From contig CAMUFL010000002.1 of the NCBI GenBank assembly GCA_947088155.1, positions 62,001-126,000 on the forward strand: 64,000 nucleotides of DNA. The letters run 5' to 3'. Under the pieces are notes generated by a model, which was not told the origin of the DNA, made no database searches, and was given only the letters and a program-made list of their open reading frames with translations. Made by a program: the position numbers and the translations under genes. The stretch comes from an uncultured Gardnerella sp. (GTDB taxonomy: Bacteria > Actinomycetota > Actinomycetes > Actinomycetales > Bifidobacteriaceae). This document shows positions 51,798-61,095 of this stretch, piece after piece. Numbering within the stretch: position 1 is the stretch's first letter; every line of letters starts with the position of its first letter.

Positions 51798-54392
51798 ATG
51801 GAACAAAAGTTTACAACCTTAGCGCAAGACGCATTAAGCGACGCTGTGCAAAGTGCAGCGGCTGCTGGCAACGCGCAAGTTGACACTCTGCATTTGGCGG
51901 ATGCTTTACTCCGCCAAGAGCAGGGCGTCGTTCGCGCGCTTATTGCTCAGGCGGGGGCGGACGCGCAACAAATCGGTGCTGAAATTCGTAACGCATTAGT
52001 GGCATTGCCTTCATCTACTGGCTCAACTACAACTAAGCCAGATGCAAGTCGTCAGCTTTTGGCTGCGCTAAGCCAGGCAGAAAAAGAAATGCGCGCAATG
52101 GGAGACGAATACGTTTCTACGGAACACATGCTTATTGGCATGGTTGCTAGCGAACCAAACGCTGTTGCGGATATTTTCAAAAAGCACAACGTTTCCGCAG
52201 ACGTGTTGCGTAAGGCTGTGCCAACTGTGCGCGGAGGTGCGAAAGTTACAAGTCCGGATGCTGAAGGCAACTACAAAGCGCTCGAAAAGTATTCTGTTGA
52301 TATGACTGCGCGCGCTCGCGAAGGAAAGCTCGACCCAGTAATTGGGCGCGATCAGGAAATTCGTCGCGTGATTCAGATTCTTTCTCGCCGCACGAAGAAC
52401 AATCCTGTGCTAATTGGCGAGCCGGGCGTTGGAAAAACGGCAGTTGTAGAAGGATTGGCTCAGCGAATTGTGGCAGGAGATGTGCCTACGACTTTGCAAA
52501 ACAAGCGTCTTATCAGTCTCGATTTGGCTTCGATGGTTGCAGGTTCGAAGTATCGCGGCGAGTTTGAGGAACGCTTAAAGGCAGTGTTGAAGGAAATTCA
52601 GCAATCGGACGGTCAAATTATTACGTTTATTGACGAAATTCACACTGTTGTTGGCGCAGGATCTGCAGAAGGTTCAATGGATGCTGGCAATATGCTTAAG
52701 CCAATGCTTGCGCGCGGTGAGCTGCGCTTGGTTGGTGCAACTACGCTTAACGAGTATCGCGAGCATATTGAAAAGGATTCCGCGCTTGAACGCAGATTCC
52801 AGCAAGTGTTTGTTGGCGAGCCATCTGTTGAAGATACGGTGACGATTTTGCGTGGACTTAAGCAACGTTACGAAGCGCACCACAAGGTGACGATTAGTGA
52901 CGATGCAATCGTAGCTGCAGCAACGCTTTCAAACCGCTATATTACTGGCAGACAGCTTCCAGATAAGGCGATTGATTTGGTGGATGAAGCGGCAGCTCAC
53001 TTGCGCATGGAGCTTGATTCTCAGCCAGAAGAGATCGACGAATTGCAGCGCAAAGTTACGCGTCTTGAAATGGAAGAAATGCAATTAAAGAAGGCGGAAG
53101 ATGCTGCTGCGCGCGAACGCTTAGAAAAGTTGCAGGAAGAATTAGCTAACTCGCGCGAAAAGCTTTCTGGATTGAAAGCGCGTTGGGATGCGGAAAAGGC
53201 TGGCCATAACAAGGTTGGTGATTTGCGAGCGCAACTCGACGCTAAGCGCGTAGAAGCCGACAAATTCACACGTGAAGGCAACTTGGAACAAGCAAGCCGT
53301 ATTTTGTATGGTGAAATCCCAAGCATTCAAAAAGCTTTGGAAGAAGCGGAGTCTGAGGCCGCTAATGCTAAAAGTGAAGCGAAAGAGCCAATGGTTCCGG
53401 ATCAGGTTGATGCTGATTCTATTGCAGGAGTCGTTAGCGAATGGACGGGCATTCCTGTTGGTCGCTTGATGCAAGGCGAAAATGAGAAGCTGCTCAACAT
53501 GGAAAAAGAGCTTTCTAAGCGCGTTGTTGGCCAAAGCGAAGCAATTCAGGCTATAGCGGATGCTGTGCGCAGAAGCCGTGCTGGAATTGCAGACCCGAAT
53601 CGCCCAACTGGTTCCTTCTTGTTCTTGGGTCCTACTGGCGTTGGTAAGACGGAGCTTGCTAAGGCTCTTGCTGACTTTTTGTTTGACGACGAGCGTGCAA
53701 TGGTTCGCATTGATATGAGCGAGTACATGGAAAAGGCTTCCGTTTCGCGTCTAATCGGTGCTGCTCCTGGTTACATTGGCTACGAGGAAGGCGGCCAGCT
53801 TACTGAAGCTGTGCGTAGACGTCCGTATTCTGTAGTGCTTTTTGACGAAGTTGAGAAGGCACATCCAGAAGTATTCGACGTTTTGTTGCAGGTTTTGGAC
53901 GATGGTCGTTTGACTGACGGTCAGGGTAGAACGGTTGATTTTACGAATACGATTTTGATTATGACATCAAACTTGGGTTCGCAATTCCTTGTGCAAGAGG
54001 GCTTGGACGATGCTGCTAAACGTAAGGCTGTTATGAACGCTGTTCACGCTGAGTTTAAGCCAGAGTTCATCAACCGTTTGGATGAGCTTGTTATGTTCCA
54101 TCCGTTGAGCCGCGAAGAGCTTGGTGGAATTGTGGATATTCAAGTTCGTCAAGTGGCTGCACGCTTGAGCGACCGCCGCATTAGCTTGGATGTGAGCGAT
54201 TCTGCTCGCGCTTGGCTTGCGGAGCATGGCTATGATCCAGTTTATGGTGCTCGTCCGTTGCGTAGATTGGTTCAGACAGAAATTGGCGACCAGCTTGCTC
54301 GATTGCTGCTTTCTGGAAAGGTGCATGATGGTGCTCGCGTAGTTGCGGATTGTGCAGGGAGCGACGACCATGTAACTCTCAAGATTGCGTAA
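51798..54392 (+). CDS. clpB: ATP-dependent disaggregase ClpB
   Basis: Hexameric AAA+ chaperone that extracts proteins from aggregates with DnaK. The N-domain (FTTLAQDALSDAVQ...) is followed by first AAA module Walker A GEPGVGKTAVVEGL (about residue 205), a middle coiled coil (about 405-530), and the second AAA module with Walker A GPTGVGKTELAKAL and EGGQLTEAVRRRPYSVVLFDEVEKAHPEVF. The absence of the IGF-type ClpP loop marks it as ClpB, not ClpC/A. Length 864 is typical. ATG 51798 follows GAGGTAG. Confidence 0.97.
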   Translation: MEQKFTTLAQDALSDAVQSAAAAGNAQVDTLHLADALLRQEQGVVRALIAQAGADAQQIGAEIRNALVALPSSTGSTTTKPDASRQLLAALSQAEKEMRAMGDEYVSTEHMLIGMVASEPNAVADIFKKHNVSADVLRKAVPTVRGGAKVTSPDAEGNYKALEKYSVDMTARAREGKLDPVIGRDQEIRRVIQILSRRTKNNPVLIGEPGVGKTAVVEGLAQRIVAGDVPTTLQNKRLISLDLASMVAGSKYRGEFEERLKAVLKEIQQSDGQIITFIDEIHTVVGAGSAEGSMDAGNMLKPMLARGELRLVGATTLNEYREHIEKDSALERRFQQVFVGEPSVEDTVTILRGLKQRYEAHHKVTISDDAIVAAATLSNRYITGRQLPDKAIDLVDEAAAHLRMELDSQPEEIDELQRKVTRLEMEEMQLKKAEDAAARERLEKLQEELANSREKLSGLKARWDAEKAGHNKVGDLRAQLDAKRVEADKFTREGNLEQASRILYGEIPSIQKALEEAESEAANAKSEAKEPMVPDQVDADSIAGVVSEWTGIPVGRLMQGENEKLLNMEKELSKRVVGQSEAIQAIADAVRRSRAGIADPNRPTGSFLFLGPTGVGKTELAKALADFLFDDERAMVRIDMSEYMEKASVSRLIGAAPGYIGYEEGGQLTEAVRRRPYSVVLFDEVEKAHPEVFDVLLQVLDDGRLTDGQGRTVDFTNTILIMTSNLGSQFLVQEGLDDAAKRKAVMNAVHAEFKPEFINRLDELVMFHPLSREELGGIVDIQVRQVAARLSDRRISLDVSDSARAWLAEHGYDPVYGARPLRRLVQTEIGDQLARLLLSGKVHDGARVVADCAGSDDHVTLKIA

Positions 54393-54438
54393 ATATGCAT
54401 TATTTAATGTAGTCAAATAATGTAGTCAAATAAAACAA

Positions 54439-54487
54439 AGCGTGCTGTTTATTGGATTATTCCCCAGTAGACAGCACGCTATTTTTG
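54439..54487 (+). terminator. Rho-independent terminator after clpB
   Basis: AGCGTGCTGT / ACAGCACGCT, a perfect 10-bp stem with 22-nt loop, followed by ATTTTTG. Confidence 0.85.
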
Positions 54488-54661
54488 TATCGGAATAAAA
54501 AATATTTGTAGAATTAACTTGTAATAAAAAGGTGGAATTCCCCCTTAATTTTTCGAGTTATTGCTGATAATTGGCATTATAGGATATGCGTATCTTTTAA
54601 ATTTTTAATTGGTTTTTGTAAAAATCTATTTTTTTTATATGAATTATTATAAAATGCGTGT

Positions 54662-54683
54662 ACGTATTCAAGGCTGAATACGT
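54662..54683. promoter_or_regulatory. Inverted repeat in the leader of the peptide/ABC cassette
   Basis: ACGTATTCA - AGGC - TGAATACGT is a perfect 9-bp inverted repeat. It lies just downstream of a TATAAA -10-like sequence (54648-54653) and before the first gene, so it may be an operator. Confidence 0.5.
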
Positions 54684-54714
54684 TATGAAGCAGATTGAAA
54701 ATGGAGATACGAAT

Positions 54715-54846
54715 ATGTTCGCAAAGAAAGGATTTGCAATAGTTGCGCTTGCTACTATTGTTTATGATATGCCAATTTCAGCTTATGCTCAGATGAGTGG
54801 TTCTGTAGTTGGAATAGACAGAGAAAATATACGAAGTTGTAGGTAA
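54715..54846 (+). CDS. Small exported-peptide precursor (signal peptide plus ~18-residue peptide)
   Basis: A 43-residue product: MFAKKGF then a hydrophobic core (AIVALATIVYDMPI) and an AYA site, a classic type-I signal peptide. Predicted cleavage after residue 25 leaves QMSGSVVGIDRENIRSCR. ATG 54715 has GGAGA 7 nt upstream, stronger than the upstream in-frame starts at 54658 and 54685. It is the first gene of a cassette with an ABC ATPase and two membrane proteins. A secreted signal or antimicrobial peptide is possible; a truncated gene is the alternative. No family is recognised. Confidence 0.5.
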   Translation: MFAKKGFAIVALATIVYDMPISAYAQMSGSVVGIDRENIRSCR

Positions 54847-54872
54847 GTAGTCTAGTTATTAAGTGGTGAGAG

Positions 54873-55640
54873 ATGCAAGAATCATATACGGGCTCAGATG
54901 TGCAACTTGTTAATGTGAATTTTTCGTATGGGAAAAAACAAATTTTGCATAATCTTTCTATAGATTTATCTTTTGGCATATGTGGTCTTTTGGGGCCAAA
55001 TGGTGCTGGGAAAACTACTCTGCTTAACGTTATAGCGACGATTTATGCTCCCTCTAGTGGGAAACTTTTTGTTCATGGCTTTGATGTAACTTGTCGTGCG
55101 GAAAGGGCTAAAGCTCGGTCAAATATTGGTTATTTGCCACAATCATTTGAACTTATGAATGCATCGAGTGTGTTAAAAAATGTTCAATATGCCGCATGGG
55201 CGCGAGGTTTATCGTGGAGCGCTGCGTATCAAGCTGCTTGGAATGCTCTCAAACAGGTTGGCTTGGAAAAACAAGCGCATTGCATAGTTGCTAAAATATC
55301 AGGAGGTCAGCGTCAGCGTGCTGGTATTGCTTGTGTGATTGCTAGTCAGCCTGCAGTACTAATACTTGATGAGCCTACTGTTGGTTTAGATCCTGAGCAG
55401 CGTATTGATATTCGTAATTTTCTTAAGTCTTATTCGCAAAAGCATACTGTTATTGTCAGTACACATTTAGTAGAAGATTTAGCAGTAATGGCAGATCGGG
55501 TTATAGTTCTTAATGAAGGAATTATATTGCTTGATGGGAAAATGGATAATCTTCTTCAATATGCTAATCGTGAAGATCTTATGGTAACTCCATGGGAATC
55601 AGGGTATAGGCATTTGCTATCTAAATTTCATAAAAATTAG
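54873..55640 (+). CDS. ABC transporter ATP-binding protein (peptide/ABC cassette)
   Basis: A 255-residue ATPase with Walker A GPNGAGKTTLLNV (about 47-59), Q-loop LPQSFELM, signature ISGGQRQRAGIA and Walker B VLILDEPTVGLDPEQR, H-loop STHLVEDL. The type resembles ABC-2/bacteriocin-immunity-type exporters rather than uptake systems. It starts 26 bp after the small peptide gene and is followed by two membrane proteins, likely its permease partners. AT-rich, with codon usage lower in GC than neighbouring core genes. Confidence 0.9.
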   Translation: MQESYTGSDVQLVNVNFSYGKKQILHNLSIDLSFGICGLLGPNGAGKTTLLNVIATIYAPSSGKLFVHGFDVTCRAERAKARSNIGYLPQSFELMNASSVLKNVQYAAWARGLSWSAAYQAAWNALKQVGLEKQAHCIVAKISGGQRQRAGIACVIASQPAVLILDEPTVGLDPEQRIDIRNFLKSYSQKHTVIVSTHLVEDLAVMADRVIVLNEGIILLDGKMDNLLQYANREDLMVTPWESGYRHLLSKFHKN

Positions 55641-55711
55641 TAGTAGCAGTAACTAGATATGTATAGTTTCTTATTTCGTTAATGTGGTAGCAAGTAGGGA
55701 TGTGATTAAAT

Positions 55712-57268
55712 ATGCGTCAATATTCTAACTTTTTAACTGAATTCAGATTTTTTACGAAAAGTCATAAGAAGTGCACAATTATTTCACATATTATGTCCCC
55801 ATTATCTCTAATAAGCAGTTGTATTTTTAGCTTATTTTTGATTGCATATCCTATTTTTTTGGGTGTGGCAAATTTTTTAGCGCATAATAATAATTATGCG
55901 CTTTGGTTAAGAATTGATGTCACGTGGATGCATTGTTTGTCTGATATTGTTGCTTGCATTTTTGGCGCATGGTGTTCATGTAAAGCTTGCTCGCCTAGAT
56001 GTTTGGTTAATCCTGCGTGGTGTGCAGGAAAATCAGCCAGTCGTTACGCTATTCCTATACTAAAAGGCGCTATACTGTGCAGTTTGTTATATTGCGTAAG
56101 TATATTGCCAACAGTAATTCAGAGTGATGTAAATATTACAAATTTTCCGTATTTTCCACTATTATGTGGAGGCGTGACGCCAAGTGCATTTTTTGCAATT
56201 GGTTTTACTTTAGGAGTAATTATTGGCAATCGTTGGGCAATTGTATTCTCAGCTTTATTATCTTTTGCAATAATTTGGTGCTGTATTTATGGCGTCATTA
56301 TAATGCGTAATGGCGTTATTCCTCAGGGAGATATTTTTCCTAGATATTGGGGTAGTAGTTTATACGCAATACTTCCAGTGTCGGACGCTGGTATTGGTGC
56401 TGAGCCTGGTTTGCGCATGAACCCATGGCTGGTGACTTTGCGCATATTCTTTGTGTGTGTTGTTATCGTTTCATGCATTCTTTGTTGCGCGCATATTAGA
56501 TATTTTTGGCAAAAGGGATCTTATTGGCGCATAAAAGCAATAAGTCTTTCTTTAATTATGCCAATAGTATGCGCTTGTTGTATAGCTATGTGGGGCCCAA
56601 AACCTTGGATTCGCTCTGGACCTTTTGTGCCTCAGTGTACAACGTTTAAAGATACTGCTTTTTCTGTTTGTGTACATCCTGAAGAAGCTTATATTCGTAA
56701 ACTTCGTTCTGTTAAACATCTGAAAACTGTTGCTTCTTGGTTTCCTAAGAATCAGAGAGATTCGCAAGGCAAAGGAATTGTGCTTGTACTGGGGAATGCG
56801 TTTACTCCAACAAATACTGAAAAATCTTGGAATCTTGCTAATAGTGGTTTAATAAAGTTACGTAATCTTAAAGCTACTGTTATTCAACAACAAACAGATA
56901 CATTTGTTAGGCGTTCTGAGAAATATGGTGATATGACTGGTATCGCTCAAGAAGTGTTACAAAGATTTGTGCCTGCAAAATGTGCATCAAGTGCTATGAA
57001 AGAAGTATATGTAAAAAAGAATCTTGATTCAAACGCTTCTGTTACAGCATTTTTGCTTGCACAACTTCCTTCTCGTATAAGTAATGATGTGTATGGGTCA
57101 TATGGATTTATTCCAGGTGAAGCAAACGATAAAGTGGCTATGAGTATTAATAATGCTAATGATGCTAAGCTGAAACAATTTGTAAAAAATCATGTTAAAG
57201 AACTTAATCAATGCCGCATAACTCCACAACAAGTCTTATCGGAACTTGGTGATAAGCATGAAAAATAA
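55712..57268 (+). CDS. Polytopic membrane protein with extracytoplasmic domain (ABC cassette)
   Basis: A 518-residue protein: about six or seven helices in residues 25-300 (SLISSCIFSLFLIAYPIFLG; AIVFSALLSFAIIWCCIYG; AISLSLIMPIVCACCIAMWG), then a soluble ~210-residue region outside the helices (FSVCVHPEEAYIRKLRSVKHLKTVASWF). Unusually Cys-rich in the first half (SCKACSPRC). Actinobacterial ABC permease-like proteins with a C-terminal VCxHP-containing domain look similar in outline; exact family is not claimed. Its end overlaps the next gene. Confidence 0.75.
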   Translation: MRQYSNFLTEFRFFTKSHKKCTIISHIMSPLSLISSCIFSLFLIAYPIFLGVANFLAHNNNYALWLRIDVTWMHCLSDIVACIFGAWCSCKACSPRCLVNPAWCAGKSASRYAIPILKGAILCSLLYCVSILPTVIQSDVNITNFPYFPLLCGGVTPSAFFAIGFTLGVIIGNRWAIVFSALLSFAIIWCCIYGVIIMRNGVIPQGDIFPRYWGSSLYAILPVSDAGIGAEPGLRMNPWLVTLRIFFVCVVIVSCILCCAHIRYFWQKGSYWRIKAISLSLIMPIVCACCIAMWGPKPWIRSGPFVPQCTTFKDTAFSVCVHPEEAYIRKLRSVKHLKTVASWFPKNQRDSQGKGIVLVLGNAFTPTNTEKSWNLANSGLIKLRNLKATVIQQQTDTFVRRSEKYGDMTGIAQEVLQRFVPAKCASSAMKEVYVKKNLDSNASVTAFLLAQLPSRISNDVYGSYGFIPGEANDKVAMSINNANDAKLKQFVKNHVKELNQCRITPQQVLSELGDKHEK

Positions 57269-57989
57269 TTTTCGCGCTTGGCTTGAAGGTAGGCATTATA
57301 TTGTTGCAATCGTTGCAATTTTATTGTCCGTAGTCCTTCCCTCTTTAATGCTTGTTATATTCAGATCATTTGTAACGCAGTTGCCAGTTTATGTTGGTTA
57401 TATTTGTTTGCCAGATTCTGCTAACGTGCATAATGCGGTAGAAGGTATAACGTTCCAATGTCAATCCGGTAGTAGTGTTGTTAATTTTGTTGTTCCTCTG
57501 TATGAAGTTATTGTAGTTGGGTTTATTGCCACGGCATTCGTTTGCCTTGCTCCGATTATGGTATCGTGGGAACGTTTCGTGATGAAAAGGCTGCGAATAT
57601 ATGCATTGAGTGCTGCTTTATTGTGTTTGTTTGTTTCATTCGGCGCTTCAGTGTTAATTGTTCGTGTAATTGACTTGCAGCTATTTAGTACATTGCAGAT
57701 GATTTTAGGTAATGCGTGGATTGATATCGTGCTCATAATGATTGGATTAGCATGTTTTGGAAGGTTTTACGGCCTTGCATTTGGCGTCTTTTTAGCGGTG
57801 ATGAACATTGCCACACAAGGTTTGCAAAGTAAAATTGGATTGATTTTGCGATGGTATCCTTCTGGAACTTTGCCTGTAATTCCTGGACAATCCATATTGT
57901 TATACGTCATTGTTGTGCTTACTATAATTGCAGTTTGCTTGTGGAGTGGCACGTGTGGACGTGGATTGCTTTATTTTGAACGTGCTTAA
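57258..57989 (+). CDS. Second membrane protein of the ABC cassette
   Basis: About 243 residues with six predicted helices (AIVAILLSVVLPSLMLVIF; EVIVVGFIATAFVCLAPI; LSAALLCLFVSFGASVLIV and others), size and layout of an ABC-2-type permease half. ATG 57258 lies inside the preceding gene, overlapping its end by 11 bp, which indicates translational coupling. A GTG at 57246 is an alternative. No sequence motif identifies the substrate. Confidence 0.75.
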   Translation: MKNNFRAWLEGRHYIVAIVAILLSVVLPSLMLVIFRSFVTQLPVYVGYICLPDSANVHNAVEGITFQCQSGSSVVNFVVPLYEVIVVGFIATAFVCLAPIMVSWERFVMKRLRIYALSAALLCLFVSFGASVLIVRVIDLQLFSTLQMILGNAWIDIVLIMIGLACFGRFYGLAFGVFLAVMNIATQGLQSKIGLILRWYPSGTLPVIPGQSILLYVIVVLTIIAVCLWSGTCGRGLLYFERA

Positions 57990-58042
57990 AATGCGTGTTG
58001 AATTACGTTGGTAAGTCGAATCAATAGTGTTTAATAGAACGT

Positions 58043-59383
58043 ATGTTCGATAATATTTTAATGTTTATTTTAATGGTGGTTGCTATTGTAATCACCGCCA
58101 TTGTTGTGCTGGCTATTGTTAAACGCAACTTTGGAATGCAAGGCGCAAATGGTGTAAACCAGCGCGAATTTAACGAATTGCGCTCGCAGTACGAGCAAGC
58201 TCGCGCTCAAGCGCAAGAAAATGGCAATCAGGCTATACAGTATCGCACGAAAGCAGAGCAACTTGCTGAGCGATTAAAGTTTGTTGAAGCAGAACTTGCT
58301 AAAGCACAGCAAGCAGAACAAGTGCGAGTGAATCGCGAAGAACAATTGCGTGCAGAGCGAGAAGAACGCGAACGGTTAAATCGTGAAAAAACTTTGAAAG
58401 AGCAAGGTAAAGTATTGGAAGCGCTTGCTCCTGTAAAAGACAATCTCGAAGCTCTGAAGAATAAAGTTTCGCAGATTGAAGAAGGCCGCAAACAAGAAAT
58501 GGGTGTGCTGAGCACTCAGCTTAAAGGCTTAAGCGAGCAGCAAACAAGGCTTGATCGCGAGACAAGTTCGCTTTCTGCAGCATTGCGAAATAACAAGATT
58601 CGCGGAGCTTGGGGCGAGGCTCAGCTAAAGAATATTGTGGAATCCGCAGGCTTGCTTGAGCATGTTGATTTTGATACGCAGGTTGTTGTAACTGGAGTAA
58701 ATGGCGAACAGCAGAGGCCAGATATGGTTGTGCATCTGCCAGGAGGCAAAACAATTCCAGTTGATGCAAAAGTTCCGTATGCGGATTATCAGCGTGCTTG
58801 TGAAATCCCAGATAACGCAAGTGACGAAGAATTAGCTAGAAGGAGCGAGCTTCTAAAAGCGCACGCTAAGGCTTTGCGAGAGCATGTTAGAGTATTAGGA
58901 GCTAAAGCGTATTGGCAGGCTTTTGAAACAGCACCAGACTTTGTAGTTGCATTTATTCCAAGCGAAGCATTGCTTCAGGCGGCTCTTGAGGCGGATCCAA
59001 CGCTTATGGATGATGCTTTTGCGCAAAAAGTAGCACTCACTTCACCAGTTACTTTGTGGGCTGTGCTTAAGTCTGTTGCGTACGCATGGCAGCAGCAAAG
59101 TCTTACAGATGATGCAAAAGAACTTTTCGATTTATCTAGAGAATTGTACGATCGCTTTGCGGTTCTTGGAGAAAATGCTTCAAAACTTGGCGTATCTTTG
59201 GCAAGAACAGTTGCAGCTTACAATAAGTTTGCTTCCTCACTTGAGTCTAGAGTGTTGGTAACAGCTCGTAAACTTCAGAAGTTAGATCAAAGTAAGGTTA
59301 TTGCTTCAATAGATCTTATAGATTCCGATAAAGCTGATGTTAAAGAGCTGAGCGCTCCAGAAGTATCAGTAGAAGATCGTTAA
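58043..59383 (+). CDS. rmuC: DNA recombination protein RmuC homologue
   Basis: A membrane-tethered predicted nuclease-fold protein. An N-terminal helix (ILMFILMVVAIVITAIVVLAI) is followed by a long coiled coil (about 40-160, many Gln/Glu/Arg) and the RmuC domain: IRGAWGEAQLKNIVESAGLLEHVDF, RPDMVVHLPGGKTIPVDAKVPY and VVAFIPSEALLQAA. E. coli RmuC limits inversions between short inverted repeats. Length 446 is typical. Confidence 0.93.
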   Translation: MFDNILMFILMVVAIVITAIVVLAIVKRNFGMQGANGVNQREFNELRSQYEQARAQAQENGNQAIQYRTKAEQLAERLKFVEAELAKAQQAEQVRVNREEQLRAEREERERLNREKTLKEQGKVLEALAPVKDNLEALKNKVSQIEEGRKQEMGVLSTQLKGLSEQQTRLDRETSSLSAALRNNKIRGAWGEAQLKNIVESAGLLEHVDFDTQVVVTGVNGEQQRPDMVVHLPGGKTIPVDAKVPYADYQRACEIPDNASDEELARRSELLKAHAKALREHVRVLGAKAYWQAFETAPDFVVAFIPSEALLQAALEADPTLMDDAFAQKVALTSPVTLWAVLKSVAYAWQQQSLTDDAKELFDLSRELYDRFAVLGENASKLGVSLARTVAAYNKFASSLESRVLVTARKLQKLDQSKVIASIDLIDSDKADVKELSAPEVSVEDR

Positions 59384-59441
59384 GCATAAAAACATCAAAG
59401 CGTCAAAAATTGGACAGCTCTAAACGCTAAGGAGTGCAAAA

Positions 59442-60209
59442 ATGGCAGAATTACAAGAGGAACGCGCGGAACTTAAGCGCATGCTTTGTGCGGATATGAG
59501 TGTGAAACCATTTAGCGAACTGTTTTCTGTTACATTTGCTCAGCGCGGCTCTAAGCTGGTTGGAGATGTTCTTTTTGATGCAATTGAGAAAGCTGGGTAT
59601 TCGTTAGAACGCGATGTTGACGCTATTGGTGCGTTAACTGCTGCTGCAGTGCCGATGGTTTTTGCGCTTATTCATGCTGCAGAACGTAAAGGAATTGCAC
59701 TCGACGGCTTTGTTATGGATTTTGTTTTTCCTGCAACAAAAGGTCCGTCAGTTAAAGGCAAGCGAGTATTGTTACTTGACTCTTGGCTTTCTGAAAAATC
59801 GTATGTTCAAACTTCTTCGCTTGTTACTTTACGACACGGCAATGAATTAAGTCTTGATTTTGGCATTGTTCATCAGCAAGGCGCGCAAATTCTTGCTATA
59901 GTTGCATTAATTGGTGGTGTTGACGCCGACGAACAAGGCATGAGGCATCTTCAATTAGTAAATCCAATAAGTGAGGAGAGTACTAAAATGGCATTTGTTC
60001 AAGCTTTCGGTGAAGAAGAATTACGTGCAGATGCAGATCACGAAGATTGCTGCAACGATCATTGCTGTGGCGGTCATTGTGAGGTTAAATGCACTGGTGA
60101 TTGTGCTAATGATGGTTGCACTGAGCCATGCTGCGAAGACAACTGCTGTGGCGGTCACTGCAAGTCAGGTTGCACAGGAGATTGCGCAACTGACGGCTGC
60201 AAAGACTAG
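59442..60209 (+). CDS. Phosphoribosyltransferase-like protein with metallothionein-like Cys-rich tail
   Basis: Residues 1-195 resemble an orotate-phosphoribosyltransferase-type fold (FAQRGSKLVGDVLFDAIEKAG; DAIGALTAAAVPMVFAL). The PRPP-binding loop position reads VLLLDSWLSEKSYVQTS, not the usual DDxxTTG, so catalysis is doubtful. The last ~55 residues contain 16 Cys in two repeats of the pattern CC-x2-(H/N)CCGGHC-x3-CTGDCAxDGC, like a metal-binding tail. The ATG follows AAGGAG. It lies between rmuC and a SpoU methyltransferase and may bind Zn, Cu or Fe. Confidence 0.75.
   Translation: MAELQEERAELKRMLCADMSVKPFSELFSVTFAQRGSKLVGDVLFDAIEKAGYSLERDVDAIGALTAAAVPMVFALIHAAERKGIALDGFVMDFVFPATKGPSVKGKRVLLLDSWLSEKSYVQTSSLVTLRHGNELSLDFGIVHQQGAQILAIVALIGGVDADEQGMRHLQLVNPISEESTKMAFVQAFGEEELRADADHEDCCNDHCCGGHCEVKCTGDCANDGCTEPCCEDNCCGGHCKSGCTGDCATDGCKD
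60041..60206. repeat. Internal duplication encoding Cys-rich units
   Basis: Two ~85-bp segments encode near-identical Cys-rich modules (CCGGHC...CTGDCA.DGC) at about 60041-60123 and 60128-60206. Confidence 0.7.
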
Positions 60210-60286
60210 TTGCCAAGGCTAGTTGCAAAGACTAGCTGCCAAGTCTCAAGCGCAAATTAATACTTTAATTGGAGCAAAACTTATAC

Positions 60287-61093
60287 ATGCACGAACCGAA
60301 TCCAATTACTTTGGCTGCAAAAGCTTCCGATGAGCCAGAATTTCGACCTATAGGAGTTTGCCCGTGGGAAGAAGAGCATCCAGGTGAGCCTCGTCCAGAT
60401 AATCCAGAATCGCCAAATTACGATGCGCGGTTTAGCGCTGAATTACTAGACGAAGGTGACCAGCGCAACGTCCTAGACCGCTACCGATACTGGAAAGTAG
60501 AAGCTATAAAAGCGGATCTCGATTCTAAAGGACGCCACGAGTTTGAAGTAGCTGTAGAAAATTGGACTCACGATTTCAACATAGGCTCTATGGTTCGCAC
60601 TGCAAATGCGTTTACAGCGAAAAAAGTGTATATTGTAGGGCCTCATAAATGGAATCGTAAAGGCTCGTTAATGACTGAGCTTTACCAATACGTTGAGTGC
60701 TGCCCAACTATTGAAACTCTAGTAACTAATTGGCGCGAAAATATAGCACGAGAAACAGAAGAAGCGCATCAACTTTTGCTTAAAGCGCAGGCAGAAGGCA
60801 ATAAAGAAGCAGAAAAAATCGCAAATATCAAGGAACAAGACGCTAAAAACGCTCGCGTTATAGCGCTCGATATCATTCCAGGCGCAGTTGCTATGGAAAG
60901 CTACAAGTTCCCTAAACGTTGCCTTATGCTTTTTGGTGCGGAAGGTCCGGGTCTTTCTAAAAAAGCACTAGAAATGGCGGATGACGTTGTTTATATTTCG
61001 CAATTCGGCTCTGTTCGCTCGCTAAACGCAGGAGCAGCTGCGGCTGTTTCCATGCACGCGTGGATTGCGCAACATGCAGCACCAAATTGCTGA
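60287..61093 (+). CDS. SpoU/TrmH-family RNA methyltransferase
   Basis: SPOUT-class 2'-O-methyltransferase. Motif 1 is FNIGSMVRTANAFTAKKVYIVG, motif 2 LMLFGAEGPGLSKKALEMAD, and motif 3 RSLNAGAAAAVSMHAW, which together form the SAM-binding knot. An N-terminal ~75-residue extension rich in Pro/Glu precedes the domain. The RNA target (tRNA or rRNA) cannot be assigned. The ATG at 60287 is preceded by GGAG; a TTG at 60269 is also in frame. Confidence 0.88.
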   Translation: MHEPNPITLAAKASDEPEFRPIGVCPWEEEHPGEPRPDNPESPNYDARFSAELLDEGDQRNVLDRYRYWKVEAIKADLDSKGRHEFEVAVENWTHDFNIGSMVRTANAFTAKKVYIVGPHKWNRKGSLMTELYQYVECCPTIETLVTNWRENIARETEEAHQLLLKAQAEGNKEAEKIANIKEQDAKNARVIALDIIPGAVAMESYKFPKRCLMLFGAEGPGLSKKALEMADDVVYISQFGSVRSLNAGAAAAVSMHAWIAQHAAPNC

Positions 61094-61095
61094 AT

